DNA from: Aequorivita antarctica | GTDB taxonomy: Bacteria; Bacteroidota; Bacteroidia; Flavobacteriales; Flavobacteriaceae | Direction: 5' to 3' | DNA: 64,000 nucleotides | NCBI RefSeq assembly: GCF_007997155.1 | Contig: NZ_VORT01000003.1 | Span: forward strand, 186,001 to 250,000 | In this document: positions 25,513-34,561 of the stretch, piece by piece | Layout of the letters: each line of letters begins with the position of its first letter | Position numbering within the stretch: the first letter of the stretch is position 1 | Made by a program: the position numbers and the translations under genes | Notes under the pieces: generated by a model | The model's database searches: none | What the model was told of the DNA's origin: nothing | The model's input: the letters and a program-made list of their open reading frames with translations, nothing else

Positions 25513-26037
25513 ATGCAAAAGGAGAATTGCTTCTACTTGGGCAAAATCGTTAGAAAATATAGCTTTAAGGGGGAACTGCTCATAAAACTTGATACAGACG
25601 AACCCGAACTTTTTACTGAAATGGAATCGGTTTTTGTGGAACAACGCAAAAACTTGATTCCATTTTTTATTGAAGAAAGCTCATTGCATAAAAGTGAATT
25701 GCTGCGCGTGCGCTTTGAAGATGTAAAAAACGAAGAGGAGGCTAATGCTCTAATTGGCGCACACCTCTACCTCCCTTTGAAATTTCTTCCGAAACTTTCC
25801 GGTACCAAATTCTACTATCACGAAATCATTGGTTTTACCGCGGAAGATGAATCTTTTGGAAAAATTGGTGAAATTACTGGGGTTAACGACAATACTTCAC
25901 AAGCTTTGTTTGAAATAGATCGAGACGGAAAACAAATTTTGATACCGATGATTGACCATTTCATTAAAAAAGTGGATCGTGAAAACAAAACTATACTTTT
26001 AGCTGTACCAGAAGGATTGATTGAAATGTACCTTTAA
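25513..26037 (+). CDS. rimM: 16S rRNA processing protein RimM
   Basis: 174 residues: N-terminal RimM barrel (YLGKIVRKYSFKGELLIKLDTD) and C-terminal PRC-like barrel (GKIGEITGVNDNTSQALFEI, ending LIPMIDHFI). Helps mature the 30S head with S19; co-transcribed with rpsP. Confidence 0.96.
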   Translation: MQKENCFYLGKIVRKYSFKGELLIKLDTDEPELFTEMESVFVEQRKNLIPFFIEESSLHKSELLRVRFEDVKNEEEANALIGAHLYLPLKFLPKLSGTKFYYHEIIGFTAEDESFGKIGEITGVNDNTSQALFEIDRDGKQILIPMIDHFIKKVDRENKTILLAVPEGLIEMYL

Positions 26038-26123
26038 AAAAGTTTCAGGTTTCAGGCTACTGGGAAAAACCGAAATGCAAAAAATCAAAAATCTTCAATC
26101 AGCAATCGTTAATCTAAAATTAT

Positions 26124-26834
26124 TTGGAGCCTTTTAAATTTAAACGATTTACTGTTGAACAAGACCGCTGCGCTATGAAAATTGGTACTGACGGTGTTTT
26201 GCTAGGGTCTTGGGTTTCTGTAACCAAAAAACCCTTTTCAATTTTAGATATTGGCGCTGGAACAGGGATTATTGCACTTCAGCTTGCCCAGCGTTCAAAC
26301 GCTGAAATGGTCGATGCCATTGAAATTGACGAAAATGCTTACGAACAGTGTGTTGACAATTTCGAAAACTCCCCGTGGGGTGATCGGCTTTTTTGCTACC
26401 ACGCTTCATTGGAAGAATTTGTAGATGAAATTGAAGAAAAGTACGACCTCATTATTTCCAATCCCCCATTCTACTCCGAAGATTATAAAACCTCCAACGA
26501 TTCTCGTGATTTGGCACGATTCAGTGATGCACTTCCCTTTGACGAATTAATTGAAAGTGTTTCCCATTTACTTTCCGACGAAGGAATTTTTGCCGTTATC
26601 ATTCCCCGAAAAGAAGAAGAAAAATTCATCAAAATGGCTTCGGAAGTAAACCTATTTCCAAATAGAATTTGCAGAGTTCGAGGCAATGAGACTTCAGAAG
26701 AAAAAAGAAGCATGCTCGAATTTTCTTTTGAAAAAATTTCTTCTAAAATAGAAAACCTTACTGTTGAAACTTTACGCCACAATTATACCGAAGAATATAT
26801 AAAACTGGTACAGGATTTTTACTTGAAAATGTAG
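26124..26834 (+). CDS. trmN6: tRNA1(Val) A37 N6-methyltransferase
   Basis: 236 residues. SAM site LDIGAGTGI (41-49) and catalytic NPPF (113-116) of the YfiC/TrmN6 family, N-terminal FKRFTVEQDRCAMKIGTDGVLLGSW also typical. Start is TTG at 26124: a stop precedes it in frame and the next ATG (residue 18) would cut into the conserved N-terminus. Downstream of rimM, 86 bp away, across a short word-repeat. Confidence 0.92.
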   Translation: MEPFKFKRFTVEQDRCAMKIGTDGVLLGSWVSVTKKPFSILDIGAGTGIIALQLAQRSNAEMVDAIEIDENAYEQCVDNFENSPWGDRLFCYHASLEEFVDEIEEKYDLIISNPPFYSEDYKTSNDSRDLARFSDALPFDELIESVSHLLSDEGIFAVIIPRKEEEKFIKMASEVNLFPNRICRVRGNETSEEKRSMLEFSFEKISSKIENLTVETLRHNYTEEYIKLVQDFYLKM

Positions 26835-26884
26835 GTCTTTAAGCTTGTGATTTCTACATTTGTATTCCTTTAAATTACTTATAG

Positions 26885-28063
26885 ATGAAACCAGATTTAT
26901 TCGAAGCCCCAGATTATTACAATCTTGACGAATTACTTTCCGAAGAGCACAAATTGGTACGCCAAGCTGCCCGCGATTGGGTAAAGCGCGACGTATCTCC
27001 TATTATAGAAGAATACGCCCAAAAGGCAGAATTTCCAAGCCAAATCATAAAAGGCCTTGCCGAAATTGGAGCCTTTGGCCCCTACATTCCTGAGGAATAT
27101 GGCGGAGCTGGACTTGATCAAATATCTTACGGTTTGATTATGCAGGAAATTGAGCGTGGTGATAGTGGTGTTCGTAGCACTGCATCAGTTCAATCTTCTT
27201 TAGTGATGTATCCAATCTGGAAATATGGCAACGAAGAACAACGCAAAAAATATTTGCCAAAACTCGCTTCTGGCGAATGGATGGGCTGTTTCGGATTGAC
27301 CGAGCCAGACCACGGAAGCAATCCCAGCGGAATGACCACCAACTTTAAAGACAAAGGTGACCACTACCTTTTGAACGGTGCCAAAATGTGGATCAGCAAT
27401 GCACCTTTTGCACAAGTTGCAGTTGTTTGGGCAAAAAACGAAGAAGGAAGAATCCACGGCTTGATCGTGGAACGAGGAATGGAAGGCTTTTCAACTCCTG
27501 AAACACATAACAAATGGTCGCTTCGCGCTTCGGCAACCGGCGAACTTATTTTTGACAACGTAAAAGTTCCAAAGGAAAATCTACTTCCTAACAAATCAGG
27601 CTTGGGTGCGCCACTTGGCTGTCTTGACTCTGCACGTTATGGAATCGCTTGGGGCGCTATTGGCGCTGCTATGGATTGTTATGACACTGCGCTTCGTTAT
27701 TCAAAAGAAAGAATGCAGTTTGGAAAACCAATTGGACAATTCCAACTTCAACAAAAAAAACTTGCTGAGATGATTACCGAAATCACCAAAGCACAATTGT
27801 TGGCTTGGCGTGTGGGTGTAATGCGAAATGCAGGAACTGCGACCAGCGCACAGATTTCGATGGCAAAACGAAACAACGTGGATATGGCAATTACCATTGC
27901 CCGAGAAGCAAGACAAATGCTAGGTGGAATGGGTATCACTGGCGAATACAGTATTATGCGCCACTCGATGAACCTGGAAAGTGTAATTACCTATGAAGGT
28001 ACACACGACATTCACTTGTTGATAACTGGTCTAGACATTACTGGGCTGAACGCTTTTCAATAA
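26885..28063 (+). CDS. gcdH: Glutaryl-CoA dehydrogenase-type acyl-CoA dehydrogenase
   Basis: 392 residues, standard length. Acyl-CoA dehydrogenase layout; the FGLTEPDHGSNP and KMWISNAPFA signatures, and YEGTHDIH holding the catalytic base Glu. VRSTASVQSSLVM with Arg matches glutaryl-CoA dehydrogenases, which oxidise and decarboxylate glutaryl-CoA to crotonyl-CoA in lysine/tryptophan breakdown. A TACATTTG at 26855-26862 may be its -7 box. A saccharopine dehydrogenase-like gene, also lysine-related, lies at 48.3 kb. Confidence 0.92.
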   Translation: MKPDLFEAPDYYNLDELLSEEHKLVRQAARDWVKRDVSPIIEEYAQKAEFPSQIIKGLAEIGAFGPYIPEEYGGAGLDQISYGLIMQEIERGDSGVRSTASVQSSLVMYPIWKYGNEEQRKKYLPKLASGEWMGCFGLTEPDHGSNPSGMTTNFKDKGDHYLLNGAKMWISNAPFAQVAVVWAKNEEGRIHGLIVERGMEGFSTPETHNKWSLRASATGELIFDNVKVPKENLLPNKSGLGAPLGCLDSARYGIAWGAIGAAMDCYDTALRYSKERMQFGKPIGQFQLQQKKLAEMITEITKAQLLAWRVGVMRNAGTATSAQISMAKRNNVDMAITIAREARQMLGGMGITGEYSIMRHSMNLESVITYEGTHDIHLLITGLDITGLNAFQ

Positions 28064-28090
28064 ACAGACTGACATCCTTTAAAAAGCCAT

Positions 28091-28126
28091 GAATTCACGA
28101 ATATTTTATAGTATATTCGTGAATTC
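28091..28126. terminator. 14-bp stem hairpin after gcdH
   Basis: gaattcacgaatat (28091-28104), loop of 8, atattcgtgaattc (28113-28126), perfect. No strong T-run follows; it may be a terminator or a palindromic repeat unit. Confidence 0.5.
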
Positions 28127-28146
28127 GTGGTTTAAATTTTTCAACA

Positions 28147-29046
28147 ATGTCCTCTTTTAAAAGAATTTCCAGAGCTTACCAATCTGCACGCCGGATTTCT
28201 TTTAACGATACTTCAAAATTTGTGATTTTTAGCGACTGCCATCGCGGTGACAATAGCTTTGCAGACGATTTTGCCAACAACCGAAATATTTACTTTCACG
28301 CGCTTCAGGATTATTATAAAAAAGGTTTTACATACTGTGAAATTGGTGATGGCGATGAACTTTGGGAAAATATTTTTTTTAAGGATATTTTTGAAGCCCA
28401 TCAAAATGTATATGAACTGATGAAGCTTTTTTATGCAGAAAACAGGCTTTATAGGTTGGTTGGTAACCACGATATGGTATATATGAATCAAAAATTTGTG
28501 GAGAAAACACTCTTTACCTATTTTGATAAAATAACTGGGAAAGATGCGCCGCTATTCCCAGGAATTGAATTTACGGAAGGTTTAATTTTGGAGCATGAAG
28601 AAACAAGGCAGGAAGTTTTTATGTTGCACGGCCACCAAGCAGATTGGATGAACTATGTGGGATGGAAATTCAATAGATTTATGGTTCGCGTACTTTGGCG
28701 ACAACTACAGATTTTTGGCATTGGCGACCCAACGAGCCCAGCAAAGAATTACAAAGAACTCATAAAGGTTGAGAAAAGAACCAAACGGTGGATTGTTGAA
28801 AACAAAAATCTTTTTACCATTATTGGGCATACGCACAGACCAAGGTTTCCCGAGCCTGGCGACATTGCTTTTTTTAATGACGGCAGTTGCGTGCACCCAC
28901 GAAGCATTACTGGGTTGGAGATAGAAAACAGCGAAATTTCATTGATAAAATGGCAGATTTCCACTACAGAAGATGGCACACTGAAAGTTCAACGTGTATT
29001 GCTTGAAGGGCCACAAAAATTGATTGATTATAAAAGTAAAGAGTAG
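28147..29046 (+). CDS. Calcineurin-like metallophosphoesterase
   Basis: 299 residues. Full metal-site set: SDCHRGD (D30, H32), EIGDGDELWEN, LVGNHDM, LHGHQADW and IGHTHRPRF. Similar proteins of this phylum are called LpxH/UDP-diacylglucosamine hydrolase-like, but the substrate cannot be told from sequence. Cytosolic. Confidence 0.9.
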   Translation: MSSFKRISRAYQSARRISFNDTSKFVIFSDCHRGDNSFADDFANNRNIYFHALQDYYKKGFTYCEIGDGDELWENIFFKDIFEAHQNVYELMKLFYAENRLYRLVGNHDMVYMNQKFVEKTLFTYFDKITGKDAPLFPGIEFTEGLILEHEETRQEVFMLHGHQADWMNYVGWKFNRFMVRVLWRQLQIFGIGDPTSPAKNYKELIKVEKRTKRWIVENKNLFTIIGHTHRPRFPEPGDIAFFNDGSCVHPRSITGLEIENSEISLIKWQISTTEDGTLKVQRVLLEGPQKLIDYKSKE

Positions 29047-29056
29047 CTTATTTCGT

Positions 29057-29773
29057 ATGAATATGAAAACAATATCCAATATGATAAATTTCAAAGTTTT
29101 AATATTATTGATAGCTCTCATCTCTTTTTCCTGTGCTGTTTCAAAAAAGAATAGTACTTCAGAAAAAGTTACATACAAATATTTAGCGCTCGGCGATAGT
29201 TACACTATAGGCGAAAGCGTTTGCAGCGACTGTAATTATCCAATGCAATTGACGGATAGTTTAAATAAAACTTCAAAGGAAATAACTGAGGTAAAAATAA
29301 TCGCCAAAACTGGGTGGACAACCACAGATTTACTTTCGGCTATTGCTTCTGAAAATCCTTCAAAAGATTATGATTTGGTAACATTACTGATTGGCGTAAA
29401 CAACCAATATCAAAACAAACCATTTACAATTTATAAAGAGGAATTTCCGAAGTTGCTCGATATGGCAATCGATTTTGCCAAAGGAAAATCTGAAAATGTA
29501 ATCGTGATCTCAATTCCAGATTACGGTTTCACACCTTTCGGCCAAAAGTCCGGAAAATCTGAAAAAGCCACGAAAGAATTGGTCCGCTATAATATTTATG
29601 CTGAAAAAATTGCTTTTGAAAAGGGCGTGCATTTTGAAAATATCACTCCAATAACCCAAAAAGGATTGGAAAACCCAGCGTTGGTTGCTTCAGACGGCTT
29701 GCATCCTTCGGAAGTGGCTTATAAAAAGTTTGTTGAAGTTATGTTTGACAGTGTTCTGAAAATCCTCCGCTAA
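29057..29773 (+). CDS. SGNH/GDSL-type esterase lipoprotein
   Basis: About 238 residues from ATG 29057 (a longer frame from 29024 overlaps the previous gene and adds a non-signal N-terminus). Signal peptide with lipobox ALISFSC, catalytic GDSYTIG block, oxyanion LIGVNNQY and C-terminal SDGLHPSEVAY with the Asp-His pair. Periplasmic or surface lipase/esterase; also like acyl-CoA thioesterase I. Confidence 0.9.
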   Translation: MNMKTISNMINFKVLILLIALISFSCAVSKKNSTSEKVTYKYLALGDSYTIGESVCSDCNYPMQLTDSLNKTSKEITEVKIIAKTGWTTTDLLSAIASENPSKDYDLVTLLIGVNNQYQNKPFTIYKEEFPKLLDMAIDFAKGKSENVIVISIPDYGFTPFGQKSGKSEKATKELVRYNIYAEKIAFEKGVHFENITPITQKGLENPALVASDGLHPSEVAYKKFVEVMFDSVLKILR

Positions 29774-30099
29774 ACTTCGGGAGCCAATTCTACTTCTAAT
29801 CCGTTGAGCTCATCTTTTATAAAAATCTGGCAGCCCAAACGACTGTTTTCTTTAACATTATAGGCTTCGGCAAGCATTAAATCTTCATCGTAGCTCATTT
29901 CAGGTAGCTCGTGGTCGCTTAGTACATAACATTGGCAAGATGCACACATAGCCATTCCGCCACAGATACCAATAGTTCCTTCTGGAGCTAATTCGTATGA
30001 ACGAACTATTTCCATCAAATTCATATTCATATCTGTTGGAGCATCTACTTCGTGTTTCACTCCTTGGCGGTCAATTATTGTAATTTTTATATCAGTCAT
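29770..30099 (-). CDS. 2Fe-2S ferredoxin
   Basis: 109 residues, adrenodoxin-like. Cluster ligands C46, C52, C55 (CGGMAMCASC) and C90 (SRLGC). Electron carrier, very likely partner of the flavoprotein encoded 3 bp upstream. Converges with the esterase gene with a 4-bp overlap. Confidence 0.94.
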   Translation of the reverse strand: MTDIKITIIDRQGVKHEVDAPTDMNMNLMEIVRSYELAPEGTIGICGGMAMCASCQCYVLSDHELPEMSYDEDLMLAEAYNVKENSRLGCQIFIKDELNGLEVELAPEV

Positions 30100-30102
30100 T
30101 TA

Positions 30103-31155
30103 TTAATCGATTGACTTAATTACCGCTTTTGGGGCTTCTTTTTTACTTCCGTCAAAACCTTCAACACCTCCAACTGTAGTGTATTTCATAACATATCGCT
30201 TATCTGGGAATATGCGTTGATAAGCGCTTTGGCACATCAATGTTGCCTCGTGAAAACCGCAAAGAATCAGTTTCAGCTTTCCAGGATAAGTGTTTACATC
30301 GCCAATAGCATAGATACCAGGAATGTTTGTTTGGTAATCTAAAGTGTTATCAACTTTGATGGCGTTCTTTTCAATTTCAAGCCCCCAATCGGCAATAGGA
30401 CCAAGTTTTGGCGACAATCCGAACAAAGGAATAAAATGGTCGCACTCCCGATTGAAAATGGCAGCGCCTTGTTTTATTACTACTTCTTCCAAACCATTAT
30501 TTCCAACCAAACCAATTACTTCGGCAGGAGTTATCAATTCAATCTTTCCAATATTTTTTAGTTCCTGAACTTTTTCAACACTGTCCAATGCACCTCGGAA
30601 TTCGTTTCTACGGTGAATGAGCGTTACACTCTTTGCAACGTCTGTCAAGAAAATACTCCAATCTAGTGCAGAATCACCACCGCCGGAAATAATGACATTT
30701 TTGTTTCGATACAATTCAGGATCTCGGATAATGTATTCCACACCTTTATCTTCAAAATCCAAGAGATTGGGAATAGGAGGTTTTCTCGGTTCAAAACTCC
30801 CTAATCCACCTGCAATTGCAACGATTGGCGCATGATGTTTTGTACCTTTTTCAGTGGTAACTATAAAAGAACCATCTTCTAATTTTTCAATAGTATCTGC
30901 CCGCTCACCTAAAGTGAAACCTGGCTGAAAAGGTTCAATTTGTTTCATCAAATTCTCCACCAAGTCACCAGCAAGCACCTCTGGAAAACCAGGAATATCA
31001 TATATTGGTTTTTTAGGATATATTTCGGAACACTGCCCGCCAGCTTGCGGAAGTGCATCAATTAAATGACATTTTAATTTAAGCAATCCTGCTTCAAAAA
31101 CAGTGAAAAGACCCGTAGGCCCAGCACCGATGATGAGAATATCTGTTTTTATCAT
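30103..31155 (-). CDS. Ferredoxin--NADP reductase, thioredoxin reductase-like (YumC type)
   Basis: 350 residues. FAD-binding GAGPTGL at 9-15, PQAGGQCSEIYPKKP, NADPH-binding SGGGDSALDW, C-terminal YAIGDVNTYPGK. It lacks the CxxC of true thioredoxin reductases, matching the TrxR-like ferredoxin/flavodoxin reductases. Directly upstream of the ferredoxin gene. Confidence 0.92.
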   Translation of the reverse strand: MIKTDILIIGAGPTGLFTVFEAGLLKLKCHLIDALPQAGGQCSEIYPKKPIYDIPGFPEVLAGDLVENLMKQIEPFQPGFTLGERADTIEKLEDGSFIVTTEKGTKHHAPIVAIAGGLGSFEPRKPPIPNLLDFEDKGVEYIIRDPELYRNKNVIISGGGDSALDWSIFLTDVAKSVTLIHRRNEFRGALDSVEKVQELKNIGKIELITPAEVIGLVGNNGLEEVVIKQGAAIFNRECDHFIPLFGLSPKLGPIADWGLEIEKNAIKVDNTLDYQTNIPGIYAIGDVNTYPGKLKLILCGFHEATLMCQSAYQRIFPDKRYVMKYTTVGGVEGFDGSKKEAPKAVIKSID

Positions 31156-31222
31156 GAAAGACTATTTCTTTATTGAGTTCAAAAATAGTTTAGAAATTGA
31201 GTAAAAAAAATGACGCTTGTCA

Positions 31223-31465
31223 TTATTGAGAAACACTTACAACTTTTTCAATTTGAGGAGCATACTTTTTAATAGTCATTTCCACCCCGCTTTTCAGCGT
31301 CATTTGGTTAACGGAACAACCTACGCAAGCACCTTGTAATTGAACATTTACCACTTTTCCATCGTCTATGGACAGAAGCGTAATATCGCCGCCATCATTC
31401 TGTAAAAATGGACGGATCTCGTCCAATGCTTCCTCTACTTTTGTTGTTAGTTCTTGCGTTGTCAT
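31223..31465 (-). CDS. NifU C-terminal domain Fe-S scaffold protein
   Basis: 80 residues: the Nfu domain alone, with CVGC (C47, C50). Carries Fe-S clusters to apo-proteins. Starts one base after the mrp stop, so the pair is one unit, and the ferredoxin system follows: a redox/Fe-S cluster of genes. Confidence 0.95.
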   Translation of the reverse strand: MTTQELTTKVEEALDEIRPFLQNDGGDITLLSIDDGKVVNVQLQGACVGCSVNQMTLKSGVEMTIKKYAPQIEKVVSVSQ

Positions 31466-31466
31466 A

Positions 31467-32606
31467 TTATTTTTTTACGGCACTGCAACCTGCCATTGTT
31501 GTAATTTTTATTGCTTCGGTTGCTGGAAGGTTTTCGTTTCTGCGCACGGTTTCTTCAACAACATTTTTGGTGATTGTTTCAAAAGCTTCCTCAATTGCGC
31601 TTGCTGTTTGCAATGCTGCTGGTCTTCCCGCATCACCCGCTTCGCGGATGCTTTGAACTAAGGGCACTTCACCTAAAAATGGTACCCCCAAATCTTCAGC
31701 TAAATGTTTGGCACCCTCTTTTCCAAAGATATAGTATTTATTTTCAGGAAGTTCGGCAGGAGTAAAATAAGACATGTTTTCAATGATTCCCAAAACCGGA
31801 ACGTCAATATTTTCTTGACGAAACATGGCCACCCCTTTTCGGGCATCAGCAAGAGCCACGTTTTGTGGTGTACTTACCACAACTGCTCCTGTAATTGGCA
31901 ATGACTGCATAATACTCAAGTGAATATCTCCAGTTCCAGGCGGAAGGTCTATTAGCATAAAGTCTAGTTCGCCCCAGGCAGCATCAAAAATAAGTTGATT
32001 TAATGCTTTGGAAGCCATGGGCCCTCTCCAAATTACTGCTTGGTCTGGTTGGGTAAAAAATCCGATGGAAAGAATTTTTATTCCGTAGTTTTCAACGGGC
32101 TTCATTTTACTTTTACCACCAATGTTTACTGAAAGTGGTTTTTCCATTGCCACATCAAACATAATCGGGATTGAAGGACCGTAAATATCGGCATCTAAAA
32201 TACCAACTTTAAAACCCATTTTGGTAAGTGTAACCGCCAAATTTGCTGTTACAGTAGATTTTCCCACACCACCTTTTCCAGAAGCCACGGCAACTATATT
32301 TTGAATTCCGGGGATTGGTTTTCCTTTTATTAAATTTGGATTTTGAGGTTTTGCAGGCGCTTCAACCTTAATGTTCACTTGTACTTTGGCATTGGCATCC
32401 ACTTTTTCATGAATGGTTTTTATAATATCTGCCTCAGCGCGTTTTTTTATGTGAAGGGCTGGCGTGGAAAGCTTCAGATCTACTATAATTTCGTCTGCAA
32501 AAGTTACTACATTTTGTACAGCACCACTTTCTACCATATTTCTTCCTTCACCAGAAATTGTAATGGTTTCAAGGGCTTGAAGGATATCTTGTTTTGAAAT
32601 GCTCAT
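31467..32606 (-). CDS. mrp: Mrp/NBP35-type Fe-S cluster carrier ATPase
   Basis: 379 residues. N-terminal MIP18/DUF59 domain (1-90), then the P-loop SGKGGVGKSTVT at 109-120 and DIYGPSIP. The C-terminus carries only one Cys (GCSAVKK), so the cluster-binding CxxC pair is not as in classic ApbC. Fe-S carrier in the cytosol. Confidence 0.93.
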   Translation of the reverse strand: MSISKQDILQALETITISGEGRNMVESGAVQNVVTFADEIIVDLKLSTPALHIKKRAEADIIKTIHEKVDANAKVQVNIKVEAPAKPQNPNLIKGKPIPGIQNIVAVASGKGGVGKSTVTANLAVTLTKMGFKVGILDADIYGPSIPIMFDVAMEKPLSVNIGGKSKMKPVENYGIKILSIGFFTQPDQAVIWRGPMASKALNQLIFDAAWGELDFMLIDLPPGTGDIHLSIMQSLPITGAVVVSTPQNVALADARKGVAMFRQENIDVPVLGIIENMSYFTPAELPENKYYIFGKEGAKHLAEDLGVPFLGEVPLVQSIREAGDAGRPAALQTASAIEEAFETITKNVVEETVRRNENLPATEAIKITTMAGCSAVKK

Positions 32607-32642
32607 TATTTTTTACTTAATATTTAGATTGATTCTAAAGTG

Positions 32643-32650
32643 CAAATATA
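32643..32650 (-). promoter_or_regulatory. Promoter -7 element for mrp-nfu
   Basis: TATATTTG on the minus strand, about 37 bp before the mrp start codon. No clear -33 TTG. Confidence 0.5.
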
Positions 32651-32831
32651 AGAGTAAAACTTCGGAAAACGAAGCTGTAGGATTGAAATGATTTATGGCT
32701 GGATAGTTAGAATTTTAGGTATCTGGATTATTAGATTGTTGAATCTTTGGATTTACCAATATTTGTAAATTTTACAAAAATTAGGAAATATTAGGACTGC
32801 TATTGAATTTAAGATCGGAAAAGCCTTTCTA

Positions 32832-33155
32832 TTAAAGCTCTTTCATAGGATCCCAAAAGTGCTTTTCAAAATTTTGAATTTTGTTCTCAACCACTTCTAT
32901 TCCTTCACTTTCTAAAAGTTGCTGCATTAAATTTGTGCCTTGAAAATGGTGCTTTCCAGTAAGCAATCCATTTCGATTCACAACTCGGTGTGCAGGCAGC
33001 TCTTTTTTTACGCTTCCGTTCATTGCCCAACCCACCATTCTGGCACTTCCCGAAGCGCCTAAATAGTTTGCGATTGCTCCATAAGAAGTAACCCTTCCGT
33101 AAGGTATAAGCGCTGCTACTTGATAGACTTTTTCAAAAAAACCTTCATTAGCCAT
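32832..33155 (-). CDS. Alkyltransferase-like (MGMT-like) protein
   Basis: 107 residues. MGMT fold with IPYGRVTSYGAIA and the active-site motif as PAHR (54-57) instead of PCHR, so the acceptor Cys is Ala55. Such ATL proteins bind O6-alkylguanine and hand the lesion to nucleotide excision repair. Two bp from the LysE-type gene. Confidence 0.9.
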   Translation of the reverse strand: MANEGFFEKVYQVAALIPYGRVTSYGAIANYLGASGSARMVGWAMNGSVKKELPAHRVVNRNGLLTGKHHFQGTNLMQQLLESEGIEVVENKIQNFEKHFWDPMKEL

Positions 33156-33157
33156 TT

Positions 33158-33784
33158 TTAGAATTCCTTTAAAATTTTCAATAAAGTTATTACGGAAATA
33201 GCCGCAGTAACAATGCCTATTACGTAATTCATGTTTAGATTCAATTTACGTGAATGTTCTTTGGGTCTAAAGAATTGGACGTACAAAGCTAAACTCGCAA
33301 AAGTCCCCATACCTGAGGCCAGTACGGCAAACCAAAGCGCAGGTTGAGAAAAAGTAAACACTCCAAATGACGAAAATGTTATGCTGAGATAGATCCAATA
33401 AGGTATTGGTAAAATGTTTAGTGCTGCAATAAAAATACCCAAAAAGAAGCGGTTTCTTTTGGAATTCTCATTGTGATCGCGCATTTCCCTAGGCGTGTCT
33501 TTCGCTATAAAAATGAAGTAAATAGTAAGGCTTATAAATATGCCCAAAGCCACTTTTTGAAGCATGTTAACCACTTCTGGATGCTTGCCAATATAACGCG
33601 CAAGAAGTAACGCAATGTATGTTTGACACATTACTGTGATACAAACCCCTACTGAAAAAAGAAAGGCCCTTTTCCTGCCCTCCTTCATGCTTATTTTGGC
33701 CGCATACATATTTATTAAGCCCGGAGGAAGCACCCCTATAAATGAACCTAGAAAACCTATAAATAAATTGTAAAATATAGCCAT
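33158..33784 (-). CDS. LysE-family transporter
   Basis: 208 residues with about six membrane segments. N-terminal FLGSFIGVLPPGLINMYAAK is the LysE-type signature. Probable amino-acid or small-solute exporter. Confidence 0.85.
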   Translation of the reverse strand: MAIFYNLFIGFLGSFIGVLPPGLINMYAAKISMKEGRKRAFLFSVGVCITVMCQTYIALLLARYIGKHPEVVNMLQKVALGIFISLTIYFIFIAKDTPREMRDHNENSKRNRFFLGIFIAALNILPIPYWIYLSITFSSFGVFTFSQPALWFAVLASGMGTFASLALYVQFFRPKEHSRKLNLNMNYVIGIVTAAISVITLLKILKEF

Positions 33785-33821
33785 TAGGATGGTTGTTTCT
33801 GTGAATATACTGAATTTCTAA

Positions 33822-34496
33822 CTAACGGAATTTAAACAGAATGTAAGTTATCTTCTTGCCAATTTCAAGGTATTGCTTTTCATAAAAAGTCTGAATATTG
33901 GTTACGGCGTCGGGCGCGCCTTGGCTGCCGTATACATCGTGGTGTGCATATTCAATTATTTCATCCAAACCATGAAGCAGACCAAGTGTGTAACCGTGCA
34001 TAAATTCGCTATCGGTTTTAAGATGAACAAACCCATCTGGTTTTAGAATTTTTTTGTATTTCTGAAGAAAATCTTCGTTCGTCAAACGGTGCTTGGTGCG
34101 TTTGTATTTTATTTGTGGGTCAGGAAAGGTGATCCAAATTTCATCTACTTCATTTTCTTCAAAAATGTGGTCCACTAGTTCAATCTGGGTGCGCAAAAAA
34201 CCTACGTTATTGAGCTTTTCTTCCAAAGCGATTTTTGCCCCACGCCAAAAACGGGCACCTTTAATGTCTATTCCCAAAAAATTCATATCGGGATAAGCTT
34301 TTGCAAGGTTCACAGAATATTCCCCTTTGCCGCAGCCCAATTCTAAAACCAAGGGGTTGTTGTTTTTAAAGAAACTTTTTCTCCAATTTCCTTTCAGTTT
34401 CAGAGCATCGCTCAATACTTCCTCGCGCGATGGTTGCACAACGTTCGAAAAAGTTTCATTTTCCCTAAAGCGCCTCAGTTTGTTTTTGCTACCCAA
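33822..34496 (-). CDS. trmB: tRNA (guanine-N7-)-methyltransferase
   Basis: 224 residues; LELGCGKGEYSVNLA, GIDIKGARFWRGAK and WITFPDPQIKYKRTKHRL are TrmB signatures. Makes m7G46. Start is TTG at 34496 (MGSKNKLRRF), since a TAA precedes by one codon and no ATG fits. Confidence 0.96.
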   Translation of the reverse strand: MGSKNKLRRFRENETFSNVVQPSREEVLSDALKLKGNWRKSFFKNNNPLVLELGCGKGEYSVNLAKAYPDMNFLGIDIKGARFWRGAKIALEEKLNNVGFLRTQIELVDHIFEENEVDEIWITFPDPQIKYKRTKHRLTNEDFLQKYKKILKPDGFVHLKTDSEFMHGYTLGLLHGLDEIIEYAHHDVYGSQGAPDAVTNIQTFYEKQYLEIGKKITYILFKFR

Positions 34497-34561
34497 AATT
34501 TAAATTTTCGGTAAAATTAAGGAAATATACTACCGCTGCAATTATTGCTACCTTTGTTTTT

